From Ooceraea biroi (lineage: Eukaryota > Arthropoda > Insecta > Hymenoptera > Formicidae), in assembly GCF_003672135.1 (NCBI RefSeq), contig NC_039514.1:1860001-1924000 (forward strand): a DNA stretch of 64,000 nucleotides. Direction: 5' to 3'. The notes under the pieces are model-generated. The model searched no databases. It worked only from the letters and a program-made list of their open reading frames with translations, and was not told the origin of the DNA. Made by a program: the position numbers and the translations under genes. Below, in pieces: positions 34,401-44,720 of the stretch (the first letter of the stretch is position 1; each line of letters starts with the position of its first letter).

Positions 34401-36805
34401 TTAATTTACGCAACAGTAACTTATATTTAATAAATTACCATGCCGTGTAAAAAGTCAGAATAGAATTTCTCGGTAATGCTTTACATCAATTGGAAGATCG
34501 TGAATACAGGCAACAACACATCGCGGAAATTCCTCCGCACCTGAACAATCTGGTTTGCGCAAAAAGTCATGCGGCTCAAATATCTCAATTCTCAATGCTC
34601 GCGTATGGCCAGGTGAGCAAGGCGAACCGGGGAGCCGGGCTCGTAAATTCCTGACTACACTACTGACAGTTAGCGCTTCCTTTCCCTTCGCTTCTCGTCC
34701 CGCGCCTGCTTCTGCGTCACGCTTCGACAGTTACTACTCGGGCGATAGCGCTCGCGCGACCGTCGAGACGTGGCAACATTGCTGGCGACCACGTCGTCAC
34801 GGTCACCTGACTTTTCGTAGAAACGCGACGCCGCTATACTCCGCTCGGTCGCGCGCGCGTGAATATAGGCGTACACGTCGCGTACAGCGTGTACGCACAA
34901 TCTTTTCTTTTTTTTTTCCCTTCCTCTCTCTCTGTTCTCCCTCGGTATTTCTCTCGGACTCGATCTCTCTTTCCAACTTGTTTTCTCTCTCTGTTTTGCC
35001 TCTCTCTTTGTCTTTTTCCACCCTTCCTTCGATCGATCGGAGGCAGTCGCGTCTCGCGACTCTTCCGAACGCGACACACGATACGCTTCGGCATCGGGTA
35101 CGTGCCGCGTGCTGCTGATGCCACAGAGAAAGTGCAGGTTCTATTCGTTAGTCGTTGAACACGCAATTTGTCAAATACGCGGTAAGTAGACGAGAGCGAT
35201 CACAGAAACGGTGATGACGTCAGAAAACACGTAGCGCAAATGCGTGGCACGAATCACACAGAAGGGGGAAAAAAGAGGGATTACAGCACTATCGAAGTCG
35301 CGATAAGTGCACCAGCAATTCTCAATTGGACTCATGGCCACATGCCTTAGATCTTTGTAAATGAAGAAGAAGAGAGAACCCTGAAGTTTTGTGAATGAAG
35401 ATAATTTCTTAAAAATTGCATCTTTCTATTTCTATACTTGTATATCTCAAAACAAGAGTATGAATTTATGCTCACACTAAAATTACGTTTGCGATGCAAT
35501 CTTTACTTTCGTACATCATCTTTGTGATTTAAAAAAATCAACACTTATTCTCTCACACAACGAACATATTGCAATTTTCGTGCAATTTATAACGAGTGAA
35601 TTGTAGGAGGATCGGTCAAGGTCTGATGCCAAAATACGCGAATTGTCGCGTCATATCATCAAGTACACTTGCCGTTTTTATTGCGATCGAGTTGCTGAGT
35701 GCTCGATGACCTCGCTTTGTCGCTCTACTATTAAACTCAGAGTCTACTGCGATAAAAGCGCGAGATATTACGGATAACCATTGGCATGCGACGAGGCCAT
35801 CGATAACGTGTTGTTATGCGCGGCGCTCGACATCGACGATCAACATCACGAAATTGTGATGACGAAAAAGACCATCAGCGTATTTTTGCGTACATGGTAT
35901 TTACTGATTGATATCGGTACAATAGCATTACGTGGCGCTGAACAATTGCGATTTTATTTTTGGAATTATAAAAGAAAATAGCACGATTCGGAAGAAATGT
36001 GGGAAAAACGAGGAACAACCGAATCGAACAATTCCATGATAGATGGTCCGCTTACAACATGAGCGGAGAGATTCGTAATTCATTTGTGATCGTACTTACG
36101 TGAATTTTGTTCGAGGCAAAAATAAGCGAATGGTCGTTCGTCCATAACGATATTTCAATGTCGTGTTTTTCTACCTGCTTCCTGTAACGTGTGGATTTAA
36201 TTGATTCCTAGGACGTGACTCACCGTCCACCGAGTGGCACCTGTACGCCACTTCGCAGTCGAGAATATCATTCTATTCGCAAACGCGACGTATTTGGAAG
36301 AAAAGGCACGGCCGAGCATATTTTTCCACGTCGATCGCAAGCGGCTATACAGTTTATTGAATTGTTTTCTTCTTACGTCGAAAATAGACATTGCCATGGG
36401 GACATAGGCATTTCTTGAAACATAACACCGTGGATTCTCCGTACGCCTTGCATCTACTGGAACTGTTGTTTTCGAGAAAACTTCATTGAGTAATATGAAG
36501 CTTACGTGTGAGAGGGGAACCTGTGCTGAAGATGTTGTGGCTCGTAGTACTGTGTAGTGAGGGCTCGTTCGTCCAACGTGTGCTCAGTCGCGTGGGCCTT
36601 CGCTGCGGACTTAATATCCATGAACGCCACCGTCGCTGACGCACCCCCGCTGGTCGAGGAACCGCCGCCCCCGTTACCACCGCCGCCGCCTGAACTGGAA
36701 CCGGAACCGCCCTCATTGCCCTCACTAAGGGAACTGCTGGAACCTCCGTCCACGGGACACTCTTCGCCCCGTGGCAGCAGCTTGACGCTCTGCACACGTC
36801 CATAT
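18083..36805 (-). CDS. spen: Split ends (Spen/SHARP family) nuclear corepressor; first coding exon not found
   Basis: Very large RNA-binding transcriptional corepressor scaffold. In flies it acts in Notch, Wingless and EGFR/Ras signalling; the mammalian orthologue binds Xist RNA and SMRT/NCoR. Twelve coding exons in gene order: 36805-36506, 32402-31843, 31746-31130, 30937-30757, 30686-30395, 30181-29432, 29351-20042, 19945-19832, 19677-19564, 19426-18662, 18525-18367 and 18211-18083 (stop TGA). Every join keeps the reading phase, giving about 4,430 residues. Order of parts: remainder of RRM1, Gly/Ser/Pro-rich linker, RRM2 (about 364-440), RRM3 (464-540), RRM4 (542-625), Arg/Ser-rich segment, long disordered middle with a charged ER/K stretch, then the SPOC domain in the last 165 residues, ending LLIVIATV. 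Size fits the family, between human SHARP (about 3,660) and fly Spen (about 5,500). About 27 residues are missing at the N-terminus, where the family reads roughly LWVGNLPENI; I could not find that exon in 36806-64000. The exon 6/7 junction is the least certain. Confidence 0.97.
19564..19945 (-). other. spen: spen two short exons (38 codons each)
   Basis: Exons 19945-19832 and 19677-19564, both exactly 114 bases and both phase 0, so either could be skipped without changing frame. The first encodes a Pro/Val-rich piece, the second a Pro/His-rich piece ending PPPAHHHVNTSQ. Splice borders are canonical. Confidence 0.92.
20042..29351 (-). other. spen: spen giant exon (9,310 bases, 3,103 codons)
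   Basis: A single uninterrupted reading frame, phase-matched at both ends. In order it encodes a poly-Asn run near the start (about 29160-29200), Ser/Thr-rich disordered sequence, a highly charged Arg/Glu/Lys stretch at about 27730-26960, Lys/Arg-rich nuclear-signal-like patches, an 11-histidine tract (24974-25006), acidic segments, a long Pro/Ser/Thr/Gln-rich region, KEEP/KxEP acidic repeats and an RGG-like basic patch at about 21890-21760. This region holds the SHARP receptor- and RBPJ-interacting segments in vertebrates; I could not align those by eye. The donor is T|GTACGT and the acceptor is TTTCTAG. Confidence 0.97.
29432..30181 (-). other. spen: spen exon: Arg/Ser-rich segment after RRM4
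   Basis: 250 codons, open throughout, continuing from RRM4. It is rich in Arg, Ser, Asp and Pro, with a proline run (DPPPPPLLPPPD) followed by a short leucine-rich helix (IRHLQKERVHLLEQLEE) and a KKRTK basic patch that could be a nuclear signal. The donor CAG|GTAAAT is good. The acceptor is weak: AACGAG at 30182-30183 or AATCAAG twelve bases upstream both keep the frame. Confidence 0.85.
30395..31746 (-). other. spen: spen exons with RRM2, RRM3 and RRM4
   Basis: Three exons (31746-31130, 30937-30757, 30686-30395). RRM2 starts ICVRNLPT and has YALVCF as RNP1. RRM3 starts RTLFIGNL and continues across the intron as FGEII|EIDIKK, with YAFCQY as RNP1. RRM4 starts CVWVDGIG|D and has HALVFF as RNP1, ending ASRECQETFYEHLERQ. 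In SHARP, RRM2-4 bind structured RNA. The first exon opens with Gly and Ser/Arg runs before RRM2. Confidence 0.96.
31843..32402 (-). other. spen: spen exon: Gly/Ser- and Pro-rich linker
   Basis: 560 bases coding a low-complexity linker between RRM1 and RRM2. It starts with Gly/Ser runs, then has RGD/RGS-type basic patches and Pro-rich stretches (GPPPPPH, GGVPPPPSP). The acceptor is a tandem AAGAAG, so two sites three bases apart could be used. The donor is G|GTAATT. Confidence 0.93.
33547..34165. repeat. Minisatellite with 112-bp higher-order repeat
   Basis: Built from units that begin GGTCCTTGTGACCGCTG. A 43-44-bp unit ending CTCGGTGAGGTTCC alternates with a 44-bp unit ending TACGGCGTCGTTCCCC, followed by a 25-bp unit GTGGCCGGCGTGGTTCTC-like. 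The trio of about 112 bp recurs about four times, then simple 44-bp units close the array. Degenerate units seem to begin near 33500. Confidence 0.93.
34640..35165. promoter_or_regulatory. CpG- and pyrimidine-rich block inside a spen intron
   Basis: GC-rich with many CpG steps and a long CT/T tract at about 34905-35030, contrasting with AT-rich flanks. It could be an internal promoter or an untranslated first exon. No TATA or initiator can be named with confidence, and the open frames on both strands look like by-products of composition. Confidence 0.25.
36506..36805 (-). other. spen: spen exon with the rest of RRM1
   Basis: Begins with one base that completes a codon, then YGRVQSVKLLP, the RNP2-to-loop part of RRM1, and ends with phase 2. 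Between beta strands the domain carries an insertion of about 45 residues made almost only of Ser and Gly, after which the fold resumes with ATVAFMDIKSAAKA and the family segment LTTQYYEP. The acceptor is AATGTTTCAG. Confidence 0.95.
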
Positions 36806-38215
36806 CTGAAACATTAAATTTCCATTTAACAAATTCGGAAGCCACTAAGAAAATAAAGAGTTACATCACAGTTTCGTCGAAACGGTTTTTTTATCTACTT
36901 GTAAAAAGAGATATAGACAGATAATAGTATATTTCAGCTTTCGCCAGGGACTTGGTTTCCAGCAAGTAACTTAACCACCCATACAACCTTCCATACTTTC
37001 GCAATTTACATATCTATCCAAATCCGCCCATTACCCCTACCCTACGCTATCTATCCGCACTTATAAATTCTGACTATCTTAGATATCATACCTTACTTTA
37101 AGAAACTAAGTTATATCGCGTGAAAAGAGATAGAGGGAATTTATCCTTTTAAGAAGCTACCTATTTTCTCTGAGTGTTCTCCGTCAACAAGACATTAGCT
37201 AGCACTTATGAGCGTGGCAACATTGCGTTTCTATGCGCGGCAACCGCGCCGCGAAAAGGGATTTCGTCGGGATCGTTTAGGATTTCGAAGAAAGAAGGAA
37301 AGATGCGAGAAGCATAAGGACCCCGTAATCTTCTACCTCGAGAAAGCTCTCTCTCAATGCTCAATGCGAGCACAGGAAATTAAGTCTAAAGCAGAAACAG
37401 AAGAAGCGAAAGAGAGACAAAGTCCGAGGGAGAGATACAGCGAGAAAAGCGAGAAAAGAGAAAGACGAGACCTCAATCGAAGTCTTCCCTCGCTACGTTC
37501 AGATCAGCACAGATAAAAGTCGTTGCGGATGTTTTTGCAGAGAGGCCATGACGGCTCTCGCCGAGTGGCTCGAACACGGCAATATACAGGGGGAAGGGGG
37601 GGGGGGAGCAATGAAAGAAATGACATGTAGATGTATAAGGTGTCCCAAAGGAAACGTCGGCTTTAATGTTCCGCGCTTCATCGATTGCACCGATGGCGCG
37701 ACGAAGCGTACCGTTCGGTCTGCGCACTCCCGTTTAAAATATCGCACTTTTGCGCAAAAGAATGGTTTTAGTAGGGAGCAAAACATGAATTTAAATCATA
37801 CAGGTTCGACGTTAGTAACGAAGAAATATCTCTTTTATTGCGATTTGATTTAAACGATATTTAAATTGATTAGTTTCTTAGATATTTTTATTTTCCTTCT
37901 TCATTTTTGCTTCTTCGAGGTTGAAAAATTTCACGATACAATTAACTTGAGAAAGTTTTCCCAGAACGTAAATAGAGTGGCCAGTAACGCTGATATCGAT
38001 TTATTCTCCAATTGCATGGCGCTGCCATTGGAAGAGTCGATATCTTTCGCACTTTGCGTCTCGACGTGGTCACGGCGCAATTTTGAATCGGCAAAGTTTT
38101 GAAGGAAGGGCAAAAAGGAAGAGAGATACGGGAGGAACAACATAGAGCGAGGTCTCGTTTTCACTCTGTCGTAGAGAACTTGGGATATTGAATTTCGCAC
38201 AAAATTAAAGAAAAC
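36806..38215. other. Non-coding sequence upstream of the RRM1 exon
   Basis: Probably spen intron. It includes a purine-rich stretch at about 37290-37470 and a run of about ten G near 37598-37608. No exon of spen or any other gene could be recognised. Confidence 0.45.
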
Positions 38216-38219
38216 AAAG

Positions 38220-38470
38220 AGTTCAAGAGAGTTGTTTCTGGCACACCCTGTGTGCAGAGAGTGCGCGTAGCGAAGGCGATATCACCAAGTAGGGGAAACT
38301 GCGGCGCGAGTGGGACGAGACGCGTGTCGATTGGCCGTTCCGAGAAGGAAGGATGCGCGCAGGCGCAGATATCGGGACATTCCGGAACTCTCCCGGGGAG
38401 TCGTTCGTCTAATCTCGCGTGAGTCGCACGTATCTGCTCTCTGCTCGGCTTATTCTCCCGAAGGACTTCT
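38220..38470. promoter_or_regulatory. CpG-rich block, possible promoter
   Basis: GC-rich sequence with an inverted CCAAT word (ATTGGCCG at 38329) and several GCGC steps such as GCGCGCAGGCGCAG at about 38352. It is compatible with an untranslated first exon or promoter, but there is no independent support. Confidence 0.25.
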
Positions 38471-41400
38471 CTACCACTTAGTCGTATAACTTCCGCTGCA
38501 CATTTTCATAGATCATATATCACCGTAGAAAAAAATAACAATAGAAACTTCTACGCATCACACGCGGGAGCGAGCCGTCGTTATGATCGTTTCGTGCAGA
38601 CGGCAAGAGGGAATAAGGGTTTTGTGTCGAGATCCGGACAACCTGCGCACGGATTACCTGCGGGAATATTTTACTAGGGCCCTCCACGAGTCGAAGAGCG
38701 CTGAAGCTAGTTTTTTCGTAGAGAAAACGAGGAATGTTGAAAAAGGCAGCGAGCGTGTCGCCGATGCCTGCCATATGTTTTCTCCTCTGTTGTGTCGACT
38801 GTTTGGGCGGGGCGTGGTTCCCCTGTTGACCGTATTGACTAGAAAAGGGCTTTTGCGTTTTCTCATTGCTCATTGCTGGATTGTCGATGATGCGTTCGGA
38901 TAGTTTCGCGTACATTCGACGGAATCGATCGTTAAATGAGCGAGAAAAGGGAAGAAGCGAGAGGCTGATTTTATTTTGGACGATCCGAGTATCTCGAGAA
39001 TCGACAATTATTTTTGGAGTCTCGATCGTTTCTCGGTGGGGAGAAAACTGAAGCAGAAACAAGCGAATGCGTAATCTTGCCACGTATGCATCTGTGGAAG
39101 AATGTTCGCACGAAATGGCGGACGCGCTGCGGCGACCATCGCTCTCTCACATAATCGCTCTCTATTCTTCGTTCCCGCATTTGTCTCTCGCGTGTAGGAA
39201 GGTCTACGGCGTCGCTGTTTGCACACGAGACATTTTACTATGTGATTTACGTGCTGTGTTTCCCGGATATCGTTATCGTCCGAAAGTTTTCCAGAGAGTT
39301 TGCGAATCATCACGCTGTAAAAGTGAATCAGTGAATGCCCGTAGTCGCGATATCCCGTGATGAAATTGCAATACTTTTTGTGAGATACTCCATGTTGTTC
39401 GTGACTAGTGCTTTTTGTTTTTTTTCCTATTTGCGGAGTCTTAATTCCCAGCAATTTTTCGCATATTAAGGCACATTCTCACACGCAATGATAAATTTCT
39501 GCCTAAAAGCAAAGCAAACGTTTTGTTCATAGCTGTACTATTGTTCAATGGTGTTGCGAGATCGCAACTACAAATACATTTTAATAAATTGTACAACAAT
39601 TCGTCATCATTATCATCGAAGAGAATATCACGAGATTGTGCGCATTTTCGTCAGCTCCAAAGAAAATTCTCGAGACTCGTCAGCATACCGGATAACCACA
39701 ACCGTGTTCTGCTTCTCGCTTGCCGAGCCTCTCCTTCCTCGTTCTTGTTCCTAGCGTCTCCGTGCCCCTCGACGCACCTATCCCCCATCGGTATCTCTCC
39801 ATAGAGAAAAAAAAAGAAGCACGCATACAGACACACTCGTCGGAGTGCTTTGGTAGAGGTCTCACGCACGACGAGCGCCCTTTTCCACGTCGCACTCGTA
39901 TATGAGTGAAAGCAGCCGAGGAGGGGAAGCTAGCGGGGCGGAGGGCCCATGGTGGGGAGCAGCAGCGGCCTAGAGAAGAGGGTAAACGACGGAGAGAGAA
40001 GAACCGAGTGCCACGGTGGCTGGTTGCCTGGCGAGCCGTGAATCGTATTCCTTCCCTTCCAGAATCGCTCCTGCCGACCCTTCTCCTCCACCCCCGTACC
40101 CCCCGTACCCCCCTTCACCCTGCTCATCGAGGAATTTTACTCGGGCAGACTCGCTCCCAGGCTTGGTTCTCTTTCTTTCCCTCCCTTTCCCGCTGGTTTT
40201 GTGGTCGACGCACGACGGGTTCTGCTTTATGCAGCGGCATTAGCATGGGTCTCCATAAACCGGAGAAGTCTCTAGGTCAGCACCGTGTTCTCCCACGTTA
40301 CGAGAACGCCAGCGCCTCACTCGCTCGCCGTCCGGGCTGGATAGTGCCTCGATCGAAGCCGGCACACGAGGCACCGTGCGTTCCAAGTAAATGATGATGG
40401 CTGTAGGGAATGACACGGTTTTACCGTAATTTTCAAGCGATGTTTCCACGAGTAACTCCCACGCGACGAGACAACTATTGGTTTCTCGCGTCTCTTGATT
40501 GGAGCAAACTTGAAATGACACTCGCAAACGTGAATCGACGACGTAACATGTACGTACAACGTAATCACGTGAACAAACTGCTATCGCGATTCTTTTAATC
40601 AGATGAAACGATAAGATCCATAAATGTTTTGCGGTATTGATACGTCGATACGCAATACAATCTGTGCGGTTAACGGAAACGCGTTCGCTGCGCGAACGCA
40701 AGCTTCAGAGGCGTATTTCGTTCTGTATTTCATTTTAAAGCTAGTGGCGCACATTGCCGCGTCGGTGAGTCACCGTTGGTTGAAGTGTTAAATTGTGCCG
40801 CGTTATCGGCGGACACGTAGTTGCAGGTGGACGTTATCACGATTACATCGACGTGTCTGAGCCGCTTTAATTGCGCCGTCCGTCGCGACGGTGACGTTCG
40901 AACGATCGCACGTCTTTCCGTTTCGAATGGAAGACGTACAGGAAATCAATACATCGGCCCGCGCGGCGAAGTCTGTGGGAGCGAGACAAACGCAGAAACT
41001 CGTCTTCCGTAAACTCGTCAGCGTTATAAATAACGAATTATCGATCTATCCTACCCGCGAACGGATAGAACACTCGCAATGCGCCGTCATTCCTCTGTTT
41101 ATAGAGGCATTGGTAAAGATAGCAAGTGATATTTATCGCAAAGTTTCTTATTTTAAATTACCCTCTGAGAACCACGAAATAGAAAAAATAAAATATTCGT
41201 AGTTTCTATTTTTTTCTCATTATAGTAAAATTGTAATCGTCAACGTATTTCTCTCTTTTTTGAAACATTGTTTTATATATTTTTCTCTGATGCGTATAAG
41301 ACATTATTTCGAAAAAGAACGAAGAAACTGGACAAATTTTATGGCATTTTTACACTGACTTTTCTATCGCTCATATAGAATACGTGTATGATCACGTATT

Positions 41401-42100
41401 GCGACGTACGCAACGTATTGCACAAGCCACCCCGGTTTTCACGAGTGTGACGATCTAGCATCAACAATGCGAGGTTTCGCGATTTCACGAAGCGCAACGC
41501 AGGTAAAAAGGAACACAATGCAGAGTAGGTACGCTATACAGCGACGACGAGCGATGAGAGAAGAGAGGGCTTTTGTTCCTCCGCCCTCCGCCGCTCTCTC
41601 ACGGTTCTGCTCTGGCTCTCACTGCATAAAACGTCGTACAGTCCGACGCAACGAAGACATTGATACCGTTGGAGATCACCAACGGTTCGTACTTGATAAA
41701 AATATTTACTGCCCATTTCTTATTTATTTTATACATGCTCTCACAAGTGTTCTTGTTCGGATTGGTTGCGAAAAACACACGTAGTTATTCTTGGTAAGAA
41801 TTTGATTTAATGGTAGTATGTAGCGCGTATGTAGAAATTACAAGCGTACATACGCACAATTTACACTGAACTTTTATCAAAGACTAACAATCGCAGTTGG
41901 AGATCGTATATTTTATTCCGAAACATTCAAGCACTCAACAAGAAACGATTTCTTGTTGCGTTCTTCCATTACGAGTTTTGCATTCGTAAAAGGCCTTTCT
42001 TGGTCAAATTAACGTTTTAATCGGGGGAGAATATTTTTACATCCTCCTGGAACATTCAGTGAATGTGTCTACAAATGGATACTAGATATTTTTCGCATCG
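38471..42100. other. Non-coding sequence, no gene recognised
   Basis: Mixed composition with GC-richer patches, mainly 39700-40350 (C-rich, CCCCGTACCCCCCGTACC). Open frames up to about 190 codons exist on both strands but overlap each other and show no domains, introns with consistent phase or codon structure. I see no transposon ends here. Confidence 0.4.
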
Positions 42101-42830
42101 TTCCTGATCGAAAGCAGATTCTCACCACGCGGCAATGTACCAGCGCGCATCCTCGATTGTGGCAAAACAGTAAGAAGAACGAATACGAGAAAACAATTCG
42201 GCATATCTCCCTGAAATGTCGGCCATCCCTGAAGCAGACGGCGCGTTCACCGGCAGACGACACTGACACAAGAAGCGAAGACCATCGTGAGCCTCTGCCG
42301 TGTCGGGACGCCCCAACGAGGCCGGCGAGGAACGTGGCAACAGCGCTATGACTCAGCTCTCCTCGTTCCAACCGCTCCCCCCAATCTCCCTTCCTCGTCC
42401 CGTACGTCGCTCCAACCGGCACTACGCAGCTGACGCCCTTCTCCTCCCGTGCGCCAAGGGAAATCGCCCCACCACTTCATCCCCATCATCCTTCCTCGTA
42501 TCCCGGACTCGGTCTCTCCCTCGCGGCCCCTCCGACGCTATCGCATCCCCACCACCCGTCAACTATGCCGACTCTCGCGGGATACCGACGATTCGTTTGT
42601 TCCTTCTCCCCTCTTCAAACCCCTGCCCCACTCCTGTTGACGGGGCGCACAGGGGCGATTTTTACGGTGGCGCGGCGTGGCGCGAGCGTCGCGCGTTGTG
42701 CCGCTTTGCCGAGGAGAGACGAACGTGCAAAGGCAGCGCAAAAATCCCTCGGAAGAAAAACATCTACCTCTTTTTCCTGTCTCTCTCTGTCGCTCTGACC
42801 GCGTAGCACCGACACTACGTGCCTTTCTCT
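42100..42830. promoter_or_regulatory. GC- and C-rich block, possible CpG island
   Basis: High GC with many CpG steps, pyrimidine-rich on the plus strand. It may mark a transcription start, perhaps of spen. The 168-codon open frame inside reads as Pro/Arg/Ser-rich noise and is not called as a gene. Confidence 0.2.
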
Positions 42831-44598
42831 CCCTTTTCCTCCACCTCCGTAAGACTCCTATTTTTCTTTATTTTTTTTCTGATTTCTTAGAAGTTTCTTT
42901 CTCTTTTTCTCTTCTTATTTTTGTTCCTTTTGTCTTGGATTGTCGTTTTTCAGGACCTCTTGTCATTCCGTTTCTGTCCATCCCGTAGCAAGAACGAACA
43001 ATACAACGTGATCCAGGTGCAAAAATAAAAGGAGGAGATAGGGAAGGGGAAGAGTTAGAGCGGACGGCGTGTATAACGTGACTCGCGTGAGTCGTAGTTA
43101 CGGCATGCATAAGTTAAACCGTTTCCATGCTTCACTATTTTTCGGTATCGCCAAAATCGAATTCACTTCTCTCTTGCCAGTTTCTAGGTACGCAGTTTCT
43201 AGATCCAATATTCGGCAGGATGTGGAGCAGTATCAAGAAAATGGAAATATCCCATCAGTATCATTTCTTCTCTCTCGAAAAATAATTTCCTAATAAATTA
43301 TTTTCTCAATTCGTACTTCCTGTCGCTGCTATGCTAGTAAGATTGGTTTTTTGTTGGACATATCCAGTCCTTGATATATACTTATTTCTATGTAATATTG
43401 ATTCATTTGACAAATTGCAAACTAGAACGTTTTCGAACTTCAGTTCAGTTCAGTTTTAGAACTTCAATAATTCAACATCTGAATAACAGCATACATTTCG
43501 GGTTTCTTGTAAGTCGGCATGAATTATTATATAACAATTCCACCATTGTTTTCGTATTAACTGCCTATTTGGTCACGCAGAAAAGGAGCCAACGGCTACG
43601 GGAGAGACGACGTAGGCTCGAGGTCGAAGGCAGAGAAGTCACGTTAGAGACGCGTACGCTGCCTCTGTATGTCGTAGCAGAGGTGCCGTTATTTTAATGC
43701 AGATACGCAGAAGACCGGACGAGAATGAAAGGCCGCAGGGAGACACATTCACGCGCATTGCGTAGTCTCACACGGCCGTGCAACAAAGACGCGAGGATAA
43801 GGCATCATCGTTTATGTATGCGCCATCGGGCTTCCCGCTAGGATTTTTCCGCTCGACGAATATCACGAATAGCTGCTCGTTATCATCTTTGCGGAGACGG
43901 AGCGCGACTCTTAAACACTTTTCTTCACGAGAATATGACGTGTGTAGAACGGTAAAACGAAGTGAATGCCCCAGAGACGAAAAATGTACATATACGAGAT
44001 ATGCATATAAAATCTTCGATCGACTCTTATTAAACATTATTATACCGATGAAAGTTACGTAGTCACGTTTATTGAGATTATGCGATATTATGAGTTGTGC
44101 TACTTTGTACAAGTTCAATTAGAAATAAACATAGAAAATAGAGTAGTTGATCATTTATTACTTAATCTAAAGTAAATTTTAGTTCAATACTTTAAACGTG
44201 AATTGAATTTTTAAATTATTAAAACGTAGGATGCTAAACATTGAAAAGTTGCACAAAATAACATGTTCTCTTTACACTTTTGCTAAGAAGATAGACTTCA
44301 GATTTTAATCTAAAAGATTACACGTGTTCATTCTTTGTCGATTCTGGAGCCTCCCGCATGAGAAGAATAATAAAATTAAATTAAATTGATTTTATTTTAA
44401 ATACTCCGAATCTTTAGATAGGGGAAATTCTCCTCGTGATTCTGTTGCACGCGCCTGCACCAAGACACAATACAGTCTTAGAAGATAAACCGTCACGAGA
44501 ATATTCCGCGAGCCAGATCAGACTGCGTCTGGATAATGCAGCCTGCTCGGCAGGTTTCTAAATGCCTAGCACCTGTCCCAAGTCTAATTCTTCCGTAG
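42831..44598. other. Non-coding AT-rich sequence
   Basis: No gene, RNA or mobile element recognised. It includes a T-rich stretch at 42855-42950. Confidence 0.4.
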
Positions 44599-44720
44599 CA
44601 GTGGTTCCCAAACTTTTCATGATACACTGTTTCAAATATCTCTATCGCTTCAGTATCCATCATTTTGTGATTCGTCACCTCCATCAAACTTTTCGCATTC
44701 GCTTTGCACCGGCTTTCGAC
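44599..44720 (+). mobile_element. hAT-type transposon terminus (fragment)
   Basis: The sequence CAGTGGTTCCCAAACTTTT at 44599 is a typical hAT terminal inverted repeat, opening an element that would run to the right. The opposite end (GGGAACCACTG) was not found nearby, and no 8-bp repeat of the flank TTCCGTAG was seen, so this is probably a truncated relic. Its right limit is approximate. Confidence 0.5.

Larger units (their letters stand above)
32403..36505 (-). other. Large spen intron with minisatellite and a GC-rich block
   Basis: 4,103 bases between the RRM1 exon and the linker exon. It contains AT-rich sequence (32.4-33.3 kb), a minisatellite with flanking repeat-like sequence (33.3-34.4 kb), and a CpG- and CT-rich block at about 34640-35160 that could be an internal promoter for an isoform lacking RRM1. 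No coding exon is supported. Confidence 0.6.

Noticed and set aside
34555..35118. 187-codon open frame on the plus strand
   Set aside because: Arg/Ser/Leu-rich frame in a CpG and CT block, with an equally long frame on the other strand. No domain or splice support.
38640..38700. Plus-strand peptide resembling LREYF, considered as the missing RRM1 start
   Set aside because: Wrong strand for spen and lacking the LWVGNLP core; the match is chance.
43371..43697. Frame with a basic segment after a possible acceptor
   Set aside because: The basic segment looked exon-like, but no matching donor or neighbouring exon was found.
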